The notes: generated by a model not told the origin, from the sequence alone. Counted from the stretch's first letter, positions 1-9,041 are shown. The stretch is 64,000 nucleotides of DNA from Marinomonas phaeophyticola (GCF_026966905.1 NZ_JAPUBN010000024.1:124001-188000); one strand, 5' to 3'. Made by a program: numbers and translations.

Positions 1-88
1 TTAGAAGCTTATCAACCAAAGTAGTTTTACCGTGGTCAACGTGGGCAATAATAGCTACGTTACGTAACTTATTGATATTATTCGACAT
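1..88 (-). CDS. typA: TypA/BipA ribosome-associated GTPase, N-terminal fragment
   Basis: Only the first 29 codons lie in the window; the gene continues beyond base 1. The start is the ATG complementary to 86-88. The peptide opens with [16 protein letters not shown] and runs into [13 protein letters not shown], which is the P-loop (G1) of translation-factor GTPases in the form typical of TypA/BipA. TypA is a ribosome-binding GTPase used in 50S assembly at low temperature and in stress responses. It lies downstream of thiI on the same strand, separated by 275 bases that contain a strong stem-loop. Other translational GTPases (LepA, EF-G) share the P-loop, but the short N-terminus before it favours TypA. 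Confidence 0.85.
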   Translation of the reverse strand, partial: MSNNINKLRNVAIIAHVDHGKTTLVDKLL

Positions 89-277
89 TGATTTTTTTCT
101 GCCTTTAGAAAGTGCAACATTTCACAATAATAACACTGAATTACCAATCAATTTAGTGTTTAATTATTGTTCATTTGGGATAAAATTCGCGCAATTGTAC
201 CTTTATATTGATGAACTTCCCATGACAGATGCACAAAAGAGAGAAAAAAATTCTTCCCTCTTTCGAAAGTGCACACA

Positions 278-324
278 AATCCCGTCTTTAAACTGACAAA
301 TACCGTCAGTTTAAAGACGGGATT
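278..324 (-). terminator. 20-bp perfect stem-loop between thiI and typA
   Basis: Bases 278-297 and 305-324 are exact reverse complements around a 7-base loop; the core arm is CCCGTCTTTAAACTGAC. Read on the minus strand it follows the thiI stop codon by about 40 bases and precedes typA. The stem is strong but is not followed by an uninterrupted U tract, so it could be a terminator, an mRNA-stabilising hairpin or a remnant of an inverted repeat. The rest of 89-363 shows no convincing gene and presumably holds the typA promoter. Confidence 0.45.
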
Positions 325-363
325 ACAATGGGCTAAAGGTAATATACAAGAGCAGGCGATTAA

Positions 364-1815
364 TTAAGGTAAGTACACACCTATATTTTGTTTTCCTTGC
401 CCTAATAAACTGGCGGCATGAATACGACTCATCACGCCTTTACCACAATATAAAAGGTAAGAAAGATCTTGATCTAATGAAGACCAACGACTGTTAAGAG
501 TAAAAAAGGGCATCTCGACAACTTGATGGCCAGTTACTTTCAGTGGCTGTTTATAAACTTCATCTGGATGACGAATATCCACAATAACTTCGTCAGATAC
601 CGGCATTCTTACTACTGGCACATCACCTTGATATTGTTTTTCCACATCGTCGAGAACATTTTGGATAGATTCAATTCTGGCGTTTTCAATGGCCGCCTCT
701 AAAACGGCAAAATCAAACTTGGTTTCCTGATGCTCGATTTTAAATAACTTAGCGCGGGTAGTCGGTTTTACAGAAATGACACCACAATACTCTGGCATAC
801 TCGCGGCAAAAGGCGCGGTACCAATACGTTTTGCCAAATCAATAATTTCTTGCTTATTTTCTGTGACTAAAGGTCTAAGTACCAACTCATCCGTCACTTG
901 ATCTATGACTTTTAGATTGATCAAGGTTTGGCTGGAGACCTGAGCCACACTTTCACCGGTAACTAGGGCTTGAGCACCCACTTTTTGCATGACCTGCTCA
1001 GCGGCTCTTAACATCATACGTTTTAAAATGACGCCCATTTGTGAATTGTCCACTTTGGTTAAGATTTCAGTCACCACATCTTCAAACGGAACCGTGACGA
1101 ATTTTACGTTAATTTCAGAACCGTATTTTTTCCAAATAAAGTTGGACACTTGTTTGACACCAATTTCATGGGCATCTCCGCCTAAATTAAAGAAGCAAAA
1201 GTGGGTCTTTAATCCGCGACTCATCGTTAAGTAGGAAGATACGGTAGAGTCAAAACCACCAGAGATAAGAGACAATACTGGATCTTGCGAACCAATAGGA
1301 TAACCGCCTAAACCATCTGTTTTTTGTTCAATGATCCAAACTTTATCTTTACGAATTTCAATAGGAACAAGCACATCTGGATTTTTCAAGCGCACAGATT
1401 TTGCTTCACACCATTCTTTTAAACACCCACCTATATGGTATTCAGCTTCAACCGAACTAAAGCTGTGGTTGCCAACTCGTCGTACACGCACTGCAAAAAC
1501 GGCATCTTTTAATACTTCACCATAGGATTTTTTCGCTTCTTCGGCGATACCGTCTAAGTCCGTAAAAGTAAATTCTCTTACAAATTGAAAATGGGCAATA
1601 CCTGCAATGTTCTGTAGAAGCTCAACAAACTCTTCTCGCAGTTCATCTTTATCAGACATGATTTCAATAAAATCCCAATTTCCTGCAACAGTGACATCGT
1701 CATCTACTTTACGTAGGACAAGACGGATATTGTGTCTTAGTTGTTTTATAAAGGCTTTTCGGACCGGACGGCTTTTAACTGTAATCTCAGCAAAGAACTT
1801 AACGACAAATTTCAT
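364..1815 (-). CDS. thiI: tRNA 4-thiouridine synthetase ThiI with rhodanese domain
   Basis: ThiI uses ATP to adenylate U8 of tRNA and transfers sulfur from a persulfide to make 4-thiouridine; it also supplies sulfur for the thiazole of thiamin. At 483 residues it has the long gammaproteobacterial form: an N-terminal ferredoxin-like and THUMP region (about 1-165), a PP-loop pyrophosphatase domain with SGGFDS near residue 187, the CGVIS cysteine near 345, and a C-terminal rhodanese domain (about 405-483). The rhodanese cysteine is at residue 457 in YLLYCGKGVMSR, so the persulfide carrier site is intact. It faces away from glnA across a 335-base spacer and may be transcribed from within that spacer. 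Confidence 0.96.
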   Translation of the reverse strand: MKFVVKFFAEITVKSRPVRKAFIKQLRHNIRLVLRKVDDDVTVAGNWDFIEIMSDKDELREEFVELLQNIAGIAHFQFVREFTFTDLDGIAEEAKKSYGEVLKDAVFAVRVRRVGNHSFSSVEAEYHIGGCLKEWCEAKSVRLKNPDVLVPIEIRKDKVWIIEQKTDGLGGYPIGSQDPVLSLISGGFDSTVSSYLTMSRGLKTHFCFFNLGGDAHEIGVKQVSNFIWKKYGSEINVKFVTVPFEDVVTEILTKVDNSQMGVILKRMMLRAAEQVMQKVGAQALVTGESVAQVSSQTLINLKVIDQVTDELVLRPLVTENKQEIIDLAKRIGTAPFAASMPEYCGVISVKPTTRAKLFKIEHQETKFDFAVLEAAIENARIESIQNVLDDVEKQYQGDVPVVRMPVSDEVIVDIRHPDEVYKQPLKVTGHQVVEMPFFTLNSRWSSLDQDLSYLLYCGKGVMSRIHAASLLGQGKQNIGVYLP

Positions 1816-1892
1816 ATTTACACAGGCTTCAGGGGTTATTATTCGTGACCGGCATTATAAAGAACTTTAATCGTGCATAAAAATTTAAATTC

Positions 1893-1937
1893 GCACCAAA
1901 ATAGACCCTAAAAAATATATGTGCACCATAATAGGTC
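1893..1937 (+). promoter_or_regulatory. Two NtrC-like enhancer sites upstream of glnA
   Basis: Two similar elements, GCACCAAAATAGACC (1893-1907) and GCACCATAATAGGTC (1923-1937), lie exactly 30 bases apart, about three helical turns. Their left halves match the NtrC half site TGCACC, while the right halves are weaker. They stand roughly 110-165 bases upstream of the sigma-54 element at 2045-2060, the usual enhancer distance for glnA. Together with the promoter this accounts for the 335-base gap 1816-2150 between thiI and glnA. Confidence 0.6.
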
Positions 1938-2044
1938 TTTTATAGGCTTTTTTCTGCTTTTATACGAACTATTCTTGTGCGCGATAAATTATATTTTTAT
2001 TAACACATTGAAAAATAAAGGCTTTTAAAATTACTCTTTTATTC

Positions 2045-2060
2045 TGGCACAAGATGTGCT
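2045..2060 (+). promoter_or_regulatory. Sigma-54 (RpoN) promoter of glnA
   Basis: The sequence TGGCACAAGATGTGCT has the invariant GG at 2046-2047 and GC at 2058-2059 separated by exactly ten bases, the -24/-12 spacing required by sigma-54 holoenzyme. It lies about 90 bases before the glnA start codon, leaving an untranslated leader of about 80 bases. NtrC-like sites lie upstream. This matches the nitrogen-regulated glnA promoter known from enteric bacteria and pseudomonads. Confidence 0.8.
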
Positions 2061-2150
2061 TTCTTATGGATAACACGGCTTCAACTATGAAGCCTTTTCT
2101 AGACTGACCGAAATTTTTATTTCGACTAACTTCTGAATGGAGAACAACTT

Positions 2151-3557
2151 ATGTCAATCAAGACCCTTGAGTTGATTGCTGAAAATGATGCGAAGTGGGT
2201 AGACCTTCGTTTTACCGATTTTAAAGGTAAAGAACAACACGTTACTATTCCAGCAAAAGCTGTTGATGAAGAATTCTTTGAAAACGGTCAGATGTTTGAC
2301 GGTTCTTCTATCTCTGGTTGGAAAGGCATCAACGAGTCTGACATGATCATGTTACCTCAAGATGACACCGCGCTTCTTGATCCTTTTTCTGAAGATTCTA
2401 CTGTCATTGTTCGTTGTAACATCATCGAACCTTCAACTATGCAAGGTTATGACCGTGATCCACGTTCTGTAGCATTACGTGCAGAAGAATTCCTTAAATC
2501 AACTGGTTTAGGTGATACGGCTTTCTTCGGTCCTGAACCTGAGTTCTTCATTTTTGATGATGTTCGCTGGAAAACAGACATGTCTGGTAGCACAGTAGAG
2601 ATCAATTCTGAAGAAGCGGCTTGGTCTTCTAACAAGAAGATAGAAGGCGGCAACATGGGTCACCGTCCTTTCGTTAAAGGCGGTTATTTCCCAGTTCCAC
2701 CAGTTGACTCTCATCACGATCTTCGTGGCGCTATGTGTAACGCAATGGAAGCCATGGGCTTAGATATCGAAGTGCATCACCATGAAGTAGCTACCGCGGG
2801 TCAAAACGAAATCGGTGTTAAATTCAACACATTAGTTAAAAAAGCAGACGAAGTACAAGTATTGAAATACTGCGTACATAATGTAGCCCATGCTTATGGC
2901 AAAACAGCGACTTTCATGCCTAAACCAATCGTTGGCGATAACGGTTCTGGTATGCACGTTCACCAGTCTTTCTGGAAAAATGGCGAGAACCAATTTGCAG
3001 GTGACCAGTATGCTGGTCTATCCGAGATGGCACTTTACTACATTGGCGGCATCATCAAGCACGCTAAAGCATTGAATGCGTTCACTAACGCGTCAACAAA
3101 CTCTTACAAGCGTCTTGTTCCAGGTTTCGAAGCACCTGTTATGTTAGCTTACTCAGCACGTAACCGTTCGGCTTCTATCCGTATCCCTTATGTTGCAAGC
3201 CCTAAAGGCAAGCGTATCGAAGCGCGCTTCCCTGATCCAACCGCGAACCCATACCTAGCTTTCTCTGCAATGCTTATGGCGGGTATCGATGGTATTAAAA
3301 ACAAGATCCATCCTGGCGACGCTGCAGATAAAGATTTGTACGATCTTCCAGCAGAAGAAGCATTAGCTATCCCAACTGTTGCTTCAAGCCTAGAAGAAGC
3401 GTTGAGCTGCCTAGACGAAGATCGTGCATTCTTAACTCAAGGTGGTGTATTCACTGATGATATGATTGATGCTTACATCTCTCTTAAATCGGCTGAAGCT
3501 CAACGAATCTCAATGACAACTCACCCACTTGAGTTCGAATTGTATTACAGCCTTTAA
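2151..3557 (+). CDS. glnA: Glutamine synthetase type I
   Basis: GlnA makes glutamine from glutamate, ammonia and ATP as a cytoplasmic dodecamer and is the main entry for ammonium. The 468-residue length is typical of the proteobacterial GSI-beta class. The N-terminal beta-Grasp segment includes [10 protein letters not shown]; the catalytic domain includes the metal-binding region around [10 protein letters not shown], the [13 protein letters not shown] site, and NRSASIRIP. The adenylylation tyrosine is present as Tyr397 in DLYDLPAEE, so GlnE control is expected. The start is preceded by GGAGAACAACTT. Transcription is expected from the sigma-54 promoter and stops at the hairpin at 3575. ntrB and ntrC follow, the classical nitrogen control order. 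Confidence 0.98.
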   Translation: MSIKTLELIAENDAKWVDLRFTDFKGKEQHVTIPAKAVDEEFFENGQMFDGSSISGWKGINESDMIMLPQDDTALLDPFSEDSTVIVRCNIIEPSTMQGYDRDPRSVALRAEEFLKSTGLGDTAFFGPEPEFFIFDDVRWKTDMSGSTVEINSEEAAWSSNKKIEGGNMGHRPFVKGGYFPVPPVDSHHDLRGAMCNAMEAMGLDIEVHHHEVATAGQNEIGVKFNTLVKKADEVQVLKYCVHNVAHAYGKTATFMPKPIVGDNGSGMHVHQSFWKNGENQFAGDQYAGLSEMALYYIGGIIKHAKALNAFTNASTNSYKRLVPGFEAPVMLAYSARNRSASIRIPYVASPKGKRIEARFPDPTANPYLAFSAMLMAGIDGIKNKIHPGDAADKDLYDLPAEEALAIPTVASSLEEALSCLDEDRAFLTQGGVFTDDMIDAYISLKSAEAQRISMTTHPLEFELYYSL

Positions 3558-3574
3558 TTGCTAAGAATGATCTC

Positions 3575-3606
3575 AAAGCCCTGATCTAAATCAGGGCTTT
3601 TTTTTG
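3575..3606 (+). terminator. Rho-independent terminator after glnA
   Basis: AAAGCCCTGAT and ATCAGGGCTTT form an 11-bp stem with a CTAA loop, followed directly by a run of T. It lies 18 bases after the glnA stop codon, so most glnA transcripts should end before ntrB. Confidence 0.93.
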
Positions 3607-3624
3607 CTCTAGAGAAAATCAGCT

Positions 3625-3641
3625 TGCACAATAATGGTGCG
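3625..3641 (+). promoter_or_regulatory. NtrC binding site upstream of ntrB
   Basis: TGCACAATAATGGTGCG is a close match to the palindromic NtrC site (TGCACC-N3-TGGTGC type). It lies about 105 bases before the ntrB start and after the glnA terminator. In enteric bacteria NtrC bound at the matching position represses the separate ntrBC promoter; the same autoregulation is inferred here. This site is better conserved than the two upstream of glnA. Confidence 0.65.
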
Positions 3642-3746
3642 TTATGATTTATTCACTTCTCTTCATGCCTTATATTTCGCTGTATAAAAAAGAAAAATAT
3701 TGGTTCGTATTTTGCAGATACTGGGTATTACTAAAGAGGCTATATT

Positions 3747-4811
3747 GTGCATAACGTATTAATTGACCATTTATCTACCGCCGTTTTACAGCTTAATTTA
3801 GAACTGCGGATTGAATATTTAAACCCAGCGGCGGAAATGATGCTGGCAATCAGTCGACGACGCATTTATGGGCATAAAATCAGTCAGGCATTTTTTGAAG
3901 ATGACGACAGCATTAACTCACTCAAAAGTGCCATTAAATCAGGCTACCCTTTTACTAAAAGAGAAGCCGACATTACCCTGCCAAACGGCAAAAAACTGTT
4001 ACTAGACTACACTGTTACCCCTATTATGGGTTCTACCAATTCAACAGAAAGCATTTTAATAGAATTGTATCCTCGAGATCACATGAAGCGAATTTCGCAA
4101 GAGGACGAATTAATCGTTAATCATCAAACCAGTAAAGAGCTGGTACGAGGGTTAGCCCATGAAATAAAAAACCCACTGGGTGGTATTCGTGGCGCTGCTC
4201 AATTGATTAGCCGTGCCTTTAAAGACGAAGCACTAAAAGATTACACCCAAGTGATTATTGAAGAATCCGATCGTTTACGAGATTTAGTAGATCGCTTACT
4301 TGGACCACGTCAATTACCTCAAAATAAAGAGTTAAATGTCCACAAAGTGATTGAGAGAGTGAATCAACTCATTTCTGTTGAAGCGGAGGAAAGATTAACC
4401 ATTGTAAGAGATTATGATCCTAGTATTCCTAATCTAATCGCAGATGAATCTCAGCTAATTCAAGCGCTATTAAATATTACTCGTAATGCAATGCAGGCAT
4501 TATTAGAAGACGATCAAACAATAGACAAACAAATAACCATTGTTACTCGTGCGTTAAGACAATTCACTATTGGGACTAAACGACACAGATTAGTGTGCTG
4601 TATAAGCATTATTGACAACGGTCCCGGAATTCCTGAACCCCTCTTAAAAACCCTGTTTTATCCTATGGTCAGTGGTCGGCCAGACGGTACAGGACTCGGT
4701 CTTTCTATTGCTCAGTCGATTGTTCATCAGCACAACGGCCTTATTGAATGTAATAGTGAGCAACACAAAACAGAATTTAATATTTATTTGCCAATAGAGA
4801 CGATTGTCTAA
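3747..4811 (+). CDS. glnL: Nitrogen regulation sensor kinase NtrB (GlnL)
   Basis: NtrB is a soluble histidine kinase/phosphatase that phosphorylates NtrC under nitrogen limitation and is switched by PII (GlnB). At 354 residues it has an N-terminal PAS domain (about 1-110), a dimerisation/phosphoacceptor helix with the conserved His138 in LAHEIKNPLGG, and a C-terminal HATPase domain with N, G1 (DNGPGIP) and G2 (GTGLGLSIA) boxes. No membrane segments are seen. The start is GTG with AAAGAGG about eight bases upstream. An NtrC site lies upstream and ntrC follows after 16 bases, indicating one autoregulated unit. Confidence 0.95.
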   Translation: MHNVLIDHLSTAVLQLNLELRIEYLNPAAEMMLAISRRRIYGHKISQAFFEDDDSINSLKSAIKSGYPFTKREADITLPNGKKLLLDYTVTPIMGSTNSTESILIELYPRDHMKRISQEDELIVNHQTSKELVRGLAHEIKNPLGGIRGAAQLISRAFKDEALKDYTQVIIEESDRLRDLVDRLLGPRQLPQNKELNVHKVIERVNQLISVEAEERLTIVRDYDPSIPNLIADESQLIQALLNITRNAMQALLEDDQTIDKQITIVTRALRQFTIGTKRHRLVCCISIIDNGPGIPEPLLKTLFYPMVSGRPDGTGLGLSIAQSIVHQHNGLIECNSEQHKTEFNIYLPIETIV

Positions 4812-4827
4812 GGCTAAAGGAGATTTA

Positions 4828-6267
4828 ATGAATACTTCAGAAACGGTCTGGATTGTTGACGACGACAAATCAATTCGCTGGGTGCTTGAAAAAACATTGG
4901 AGCAAGAAGGTATGCAATGCCGACTGTTTGATAGTGCGGAGACATTAATTAAATTACTGGATCAAGAGCAACCCAATGCCATTATTAGTGATATCCGCAT
5001 GCCTGGAATGGATGGATTAAGTCTATTAAATAAGTTGCAAACAGAACACCCATACCTTCCTGTCATCATCATGACAGCCCATTCGGATTTAGAAAGCGCG
5101 GTAGCCTCTTATCAAGGTGGTGCCTTTGAATACCTTCCTAAACCTTTTGATGTTGAGGATGCCGTCACTCTTGTTAAACGGGCCTTGTTGCACCACAAAG
5201 AGTCGATGCCTAAAATTGACAATCAACAAGACATCGAACCTGAGATCGAAGAAGTTGAGAGAGACATCATTGGTGAAGCCCCAGCCATGCAAGAAGTCTT
5301 TCGAGCTATAGGACGTTTAGCCAACTCCAACATTACCGTCCTCATTAATGGTGAGTCAGGTACCGGCAAAGAACTGGTTGCCCACGCGCTCCACAAACAC
5401 AGCCCTAGAGCAGCCAGTTCCTTTATTGCGCTGAATATGGCGGCAATACCCCGTGATTTGATTGAGTCAGAGTTATTTGGTCATGAGAAAGGCGCTTTTA
5501 CAGGAGCAAACACTCAACGCCGTGGACGCTTTGAACAGGCCAATGGAGGCACTCTATTTCTTGATGAAATAGGCGATATGCCGGCAGAAACTCAAACACG
5601 ATTATTACGTGTATTAGCCGATGGCGAATTTTATCGAGTCGGTGGCCATGTGCCTGTAAAAGTGGATGTGCGTATCATTGCGGCGACCCATCAAAACTTG
5701 GAATCGTTAGTTACCGAAGGGTCGTTTCGAGAAGACCTTTTCCATCGTCTTAACGTCATTAGAGTGCATTTGCCTAAGTTAGCAGAAAGACGAGAAGACA
5801 TTCCTAAGTTGGCGCGCCACTTCCTCAAACGCGCCGCAGAAGAACTGGATGTAGAAAGTAAATTTTTAACACCAGAAACAGAAGACTATTTAATGCGCCT
5901 TGAATGGCCAGGCAATGTTAGACAATTAGAAAACACTTGCCGTTGGTTGATTGTCATGGCATCCAGTCGTGAAGTCTTAGTTGAAGACCTTCCCCCTGAA
6001 TTGCTAATAACCTCACCCAATGAACAATCCTTTAGCAGTTGGGAAGATGCACTTAAAACCTGGGTAGATCATGTGTTGGGGCAAGGGCAAAAAGACATTC
6101 TTAATGAAGCCGTACCAAAGTTTGAAAAAATCATGATTGAAACCGCTTTAACTCATACCGCGGGTCGTAGACGAGATGCTTCTCTTTTATTAGGTTGGGG
6201 ACGGAATACTTTAACGCGTAAAATAAAAGAATTAGGGATAGATAATGTAGAGAATGATGAAGAATAA
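4828..6267 (+). CDS. glnG: Nitrogen regulator NtrC (GlnG), sigma-54 activator
   Basis: NtrC is the response regulator that, when phosphorylated by NtrB, activates sigma-54 promoters such as the one before glnA. The 479-residue protein has a receiver domain with Asp55 in IISDIRMPGMDG, an AAA+ domain with Walker A GESGTGKE, the sigma-54 contact loop GAFTGA and Walker B GGTLFLDEIGDMP, and a C-terminal Fis-type helix-turn-helix (GRRRDASLLLGWGRNTL). An in-frame TTG lies upstream at 4804, but the ATG at 4828 is chosen because AAAGGAG stands six bases before it and the receiver domain then has normal length. Confidence 0.95.
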   Translation: MNTSETVWIVDDDKSIRWVLEKTLEQEGMQCRLFDSAETLIKLLDQEQPNAIISDIRMPGMDGLSLLNKLQTEHPYLPVIIMTAHSDLESAVASYQGGAFEYLPKPFDVEDAVTLVKRALLHHKESMPKIDNQQDIEPEIEEVERDIIGEAPAMQEVFRAIGRLANSNITVLINGESGTGKELVAHALHKHSPRAASSFIALNMAAIPRDLIESELFGHEKGAFTGANTQRRGRFEQANGGTLFLDEIGDMPAETQTRLLRVLADGEFYRVGGHVPVKVDVRIIAATHQNLESLVTEGSFREDLFHRLNVIRVHLPKLAERREDIPKLARHFLKRAAEELDVESKFLTPETEDYLMRLEWPGNVRQLENTCRWLIVMASSREVLVEDLPPELLITSPNEQSFSSWEDALKTWVDHVLGQGQKDILNEAVPKFEKIMIETALTHTAGRRRDASLLLGWGRNTLTRKIKELGIDNVENDEE

Positions 6268-6370
6268 TGCATTCTATCTCTAAATTGAAATATTGCATTT
6301 ACTTGTTTTTGGAATAACCATATCCTAGTAGGTAGATTTATATTCTACCATTTTTAATAGGAAATCGATT

Positions 6371-6748
6371 ATGTATCAAACATTAGAATCTATGGGCGTT
6401 ACTAGCTTTGAAGACATTGAAAAATTCACATTGCGTTATGAAAATGGGTTTGATGTTTTAAAGGTTTATTACCGTCGTGAAAAAGGTTCTTTATTGCCTA
6501 AAAGCAAAAAATTCAAATTTGGCCGTTCAACAAAAACTGTTTTAGCAGATGGCGGCCAACAAACTTACCAGCAGGTACAAGAACCGTCTTTAGTTGTTTT
6601 ACGTGCTGTAGATGAATTAGGTTTAATTGTTGGCAAACAGCATGAAGATAAATTAACAAAAGAAGACCTAGTAACCGAACTAGAACATTTAGAAAAAGTG
6701 GTAACAAGCAAAATAGAAGAACTTAAAGAAAAAATCGCGAAACTTTAA
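6371..6748 (+). CDS. DUF3461/UPF0325 (YaeH-like) family protein
   Basis: A 125-residue soluble protein of unknown function. It resembles the DUF3461 family of gammaproteobacteria and the related E. coli YaeH, with matching blocks around MYQTLESMGV, LPKSKKFKFGRSTKTV, the DGGQQTYQQVQE stretch and a basic/acidic helical C-terminus ending LEKVVTSKIEELKEKIAKL that could form a short coiled coil. No catalytic motif is evident. It lies 103 bases after ntrC with its own likely ribosome site (TAGGAAATCG) and is closed by a strong terminator, so it is probably a single-gene unit. The family name is recalled from sequence resemblance, not from a search. Confidence 0.8.
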   Translation: MYQTLESMGVTSFEDIEKFTLRYENGFDVLKVYYRREKGSLLPKSKKFKFGRSTKTVLADGGQQTYQQVQEPSLVVLRAVDELGLIVGKQHEDKLTKEDLVTELEHLEKVVTSKIEELKEKIAKL

Positions 6749-6770
6749 TCGCTTACTAATAAAGTACACA

Positions 6771-6810
6771 AAAAAACGCTGACTTATTTACCATAAGGAC
6801 AGCGTTTTTT
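6771..6810 (+). terminator. Rho-independent terminator after the DUF3461 gene
   Basis: AAAAAACGCTG (6771-6781) pairs with CAGCGTTTTTT (6800-6810); CTTAT and ATAAG inside the loop extend the hairpin. A/T flanks on both sides make it potentially bidirectional. Confidence 0.85.
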
Positions 6811-6844
6811 ATACCCTTAAAATTTTAGCCGATTAAAAACTCTC

Positions 6845-7402
6845 ATGATTATTACATCTTCAATTTATGAAATTGTTTCTATATTAAAACAAGGTGGGGT
6901 TATTGCCTATCCAACAGAAGCTGTTTGGGGCTTAGGGTGTGATCCATTTAATAAGGAAGCGGTATATCGCATTTTAAATATAAAAAAGCGCCCAGTAGAA
7001 AAAGGATTGATTCTAATTTCTGGAGAAGAAGATCACTTAGAGAAATGGAAATACCAGCTCTCTGAGTCTCAATATCAGCGACTTACATCTAAAACATCAA
7101 AACCTACGTCTTGGGTTGTTCCAGACACGCAGATTACACCAGAATGGGTTCGAGGCGAACATAAGAGTGTCGCAATACGAATGATACAACATGCTCAGAC
7201 GACCGCATTATGTTCAAGTTTTGGAGGCGTTTTAGTCTCAACGTCTGCAAACACAGCAGGCAATCCACCAGCCGCCACACAAGATGAAGTTAAGCACTAT
7301 TTTGAAGGTCAACTTGATGCGATTTTTGATGCACCGCTAGGCGATAATAACCAACCATCACAAGTTAGAGATCTAATATCAAATGTAATATATAGAAACT
7401 AA
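6845..7402 (+). CDS. tsaC: Threonylcarbamoyl-AMP synthase (Sua5/YrdC family, TsaC-like)
   Basis: TsaC condenses threonine, bicarbonate and ATP to threonylcarbamoyl-AMP, the first step of the t6A modification at position 37 of ANN-decoding tRNAs. The 185-residue length matches the short TsaC form without a Sua5 C-terminal domain. Recognisable blocks are the N-terminal GGVIAYPTEAVWGLGCDP, the IKKRP substrate-binding segment, VAIRM and LVSTSANTAGNPP. It is monocistronic in appearance, running toward the livF end of the opposite-strand transporter operon with only 47 bases between stops. The start ATG has no strong ribosome site nearby, but an earlier in-frame start is not evident. Confidence 0.9.
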   Translation: MIITSSIYEIVSILKQGGVIAYPTEAVWGLGCDPFNKEAVYRILNIKKRPVEKGLILISGEEDHLEKWKYQLSESQYQRLTSKTSKPTSWVVPDTQITPEWVRGEHKSVAIRMIQHAQTTALCSSFGGVLVSTSANTAGNPPAATQDEVKHYFEGQLDAIFDAPLGDNNQPSQVRDLISNVIYRN

Positions 7403-7449
7403 GCTAACACACTAATACAGTGAGTAACTTAGCTTCTATAACAGGTCGA

Positions 7450-8163
7450 TTAATGACCGCCTAAGTAAGCGTCACGCACCTCTGGATTTACTAATAGCTC
7501 ATCCCCTGTACCAGTCAAACGAATTTCTCCATTGACCATAACATAACCTCGGTCAGCAAGTTTCAATGCATGATTGGCGTTTTGTTCCACAAGGAAAATA
7601 GTCATTCCTGCATTGGCCACTTCCTGTAACACTTTAAAAATTTGCTTTACGATAATGGGAGCCAAGCCTAAGCTAGGCTCATCCAATAGCAACAATTTTG
7701 GTCGACTCATTAACGCTCTCGCAATCGCCAGCATTTGCTGCTCACCACCCGACATGGTCGATGCTCTTTGGTTACGTCTTTCTTCTAAACGAGGAAAGAT
7801 ATCAAACATTTTACGAATGTCTTCCTGAGCGTGCTCCATGCCGATTGGAATTGTCCCCATTAACAAGTTCTCTTCTACCGACATACTAGGAAAGACTCGA
7901 CGCCCCTCTGGAGATTGAGCCAATCCACTTGAAGCAATATAGTGAGCCGATTTCTTGGAGATATCTTCTCCACGATAAATGATCTCACCTGATGATATTC
8001 TTGGCTGCCCAAAAATTGACATCAAAAGAGTTGATTTACCCGCCCCGTTAGAACCTATAAGAGTAACAATCTCACCTTCATTTACTTCTAAAGAGACTTT
8101 CTTTAGTGCTTGTATTGGCCCATAAAAGACATCAACATCTTTAAATTCCATTAAGGAGCTCAT
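7450..8163 (-). CDS. livF: Branched-chain amino acid ABC transporter ATPase LivF
   Basis: One of two cytoplasmic ATPases energising the LIV importer. At 237 residues it carries Walker A GSNGAGKST, the signature MSGGEQQ, Walker B LLLLDEPSLGLAP and the H-loop region ending FLVEQNANHAL, all typical of LivF. It is the last gene of the livKHMGF operon; its ATG overlaps the livG stop by four bases (ATGA), indicating translational coupling. No obvious terminator hairpin follows before the convergent TsaC-like gene. Confidence 0.95.
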   Translation of the reverse strand: MSSLMEFKDVDVFYGPIQALKKVSLEVNEGEIVTLIGSNGAGKSTLLMSIFGQPRISSGEIIYRGEDISKKSAHYIASSGLAQSPEGRRVFPSMSVEENLLMGTIPIGMEHAQEDIRKMFDIFPRLEERRNQRASTMSGGEQQMLAIARALMSRPKLLLLDEPSLGLAPIIVKQIFKVLQEVANAGMTIFLVEQNANHALKLADRGYVMVNGEIRLTGTGDELLVNPEVRDAYLGGH

Positions 8164-9041
8164 AAGCCTACCTCATCTTCATCTTCTGCACCTAAGTAGG
8201 CCGCTATTACTTTAGGGTTATTTTTGATGTTTTCAGGATCACCTTTGGCAATAACTTGCCCATGATCCAAAACAACAATGTAATCCGATATGTCCATTAC
8301 CATCCCCATATCATGCTCTATAAGCAGTACGGTGACATTGTGCTGATCTCGTAAAATACGAATCATCTTAGTTAACTCTTCCGTTTCAGAAGGGTTAAGA
8401 CCTGCCGCAGGCTCATCCAGACAAATCAATTCCGGGTTGGTACACATCGAACGAGCAATTTCCAAACGACGTTGTTGGCCATATGAAAGCTCACCCGCAA
8501 GACGGTTGGCATGAGAAACCAGATCAACAACACCTAACCAATAAAACGCTTTTTGAAGTGCTTCTTCTTCCGCTTCTCTAAAGGCTTTCGTATTTAGAAT
8601 ACCAGCAATCAGGCTTCTATTAGCCGTCATATGTTGAGCAACAAGCAGGTTTTCAACAACGGACATTTCCTTAAACAAACGAATGTTTTGGAAAGTACGT
8701 GCTAAACCCGAGCGGTTGACCAAGTGCGAACCACCAAACATTTTATACTTAAGTCGCTTAATAAAAGCCATCGGAGACACAAAATCCAGTGGCTGGAAAG
8801 GCTCACCTAACACCTGAATCACACTGGTATCTTTATGATCGGTGGTCAATCGGATATGACCGCCTGTCGCTTTATAAAAGCCGGTAAGGCAGTTAAACAC
8901 CGTTGTTTTACCCGCACCATTAGGACCAATTAGCGCTGAAACAGAACCTTTTTTAATATTAAACGTTATATCATTCAGTGCTTTAATGCCGCCAAAATGC
9001 ATAACGAGATTCTCTACAGCTAAAATATTCTCTTTACTCAT
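8160..9041 (-). CDS. livG: Branched-chain amino acid ABC transporter ATPase LivG
   Basis: The second ATPase of the LIV importer. The 293 residues include Walker A GPNGAGKTT, the LivG-specific insertion between Walker A and the signature (LARTFQNIRLFKEMSVVENLLV), signature LSYGQQRRLEIAR and Walker B LICLDEPAAGLNPSE, followed by VLLIEHDMGMVMDISD. It overlaps livF by four bases downstream and livM by four bases upstream. A C-terminal acidic tail (AEDEDEVGL) is the only slightly unusual part. Confidence 0.95.
   Translation of the reverse strand: MSKENILAVENLVMHFGGIKALNDITFNIKKGSVSALIGPNGAGKTTVFNCLTGFYKATGGHIRLTTDHKDTSVIQVLGEPFQPLDFVSPMAFIKRLKYKMFGGSHLVNRSGLARTFQNIRLFKEMSVVENLLVAQHMTANRSLIAGILNTKAFREAEEEALQKAFYWLGVVDLVSHANRLAGELSYGQQRRLEIARSMCTNPELICLDEPAAGLNPSETEELTKMIRILRDQHNVTVLLIEHDMGMVMDISDYIVVLDHGQVIAKGDPENIKNNPKVIAAYLGAEDEDEVGL

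Noticed and set aside
72..296. 74-residue open frame on the plus strand at the left end
   Set aside because: It overlaps the typA start antisense, has no ribosome site and runs into the hairpin; likely chance.
4804..4827. TTG start giving eight extra residues to NtrC
   Set aside because: The ATG at 4828 has a strong AAAGGAG site and gives the standard receiver domain.
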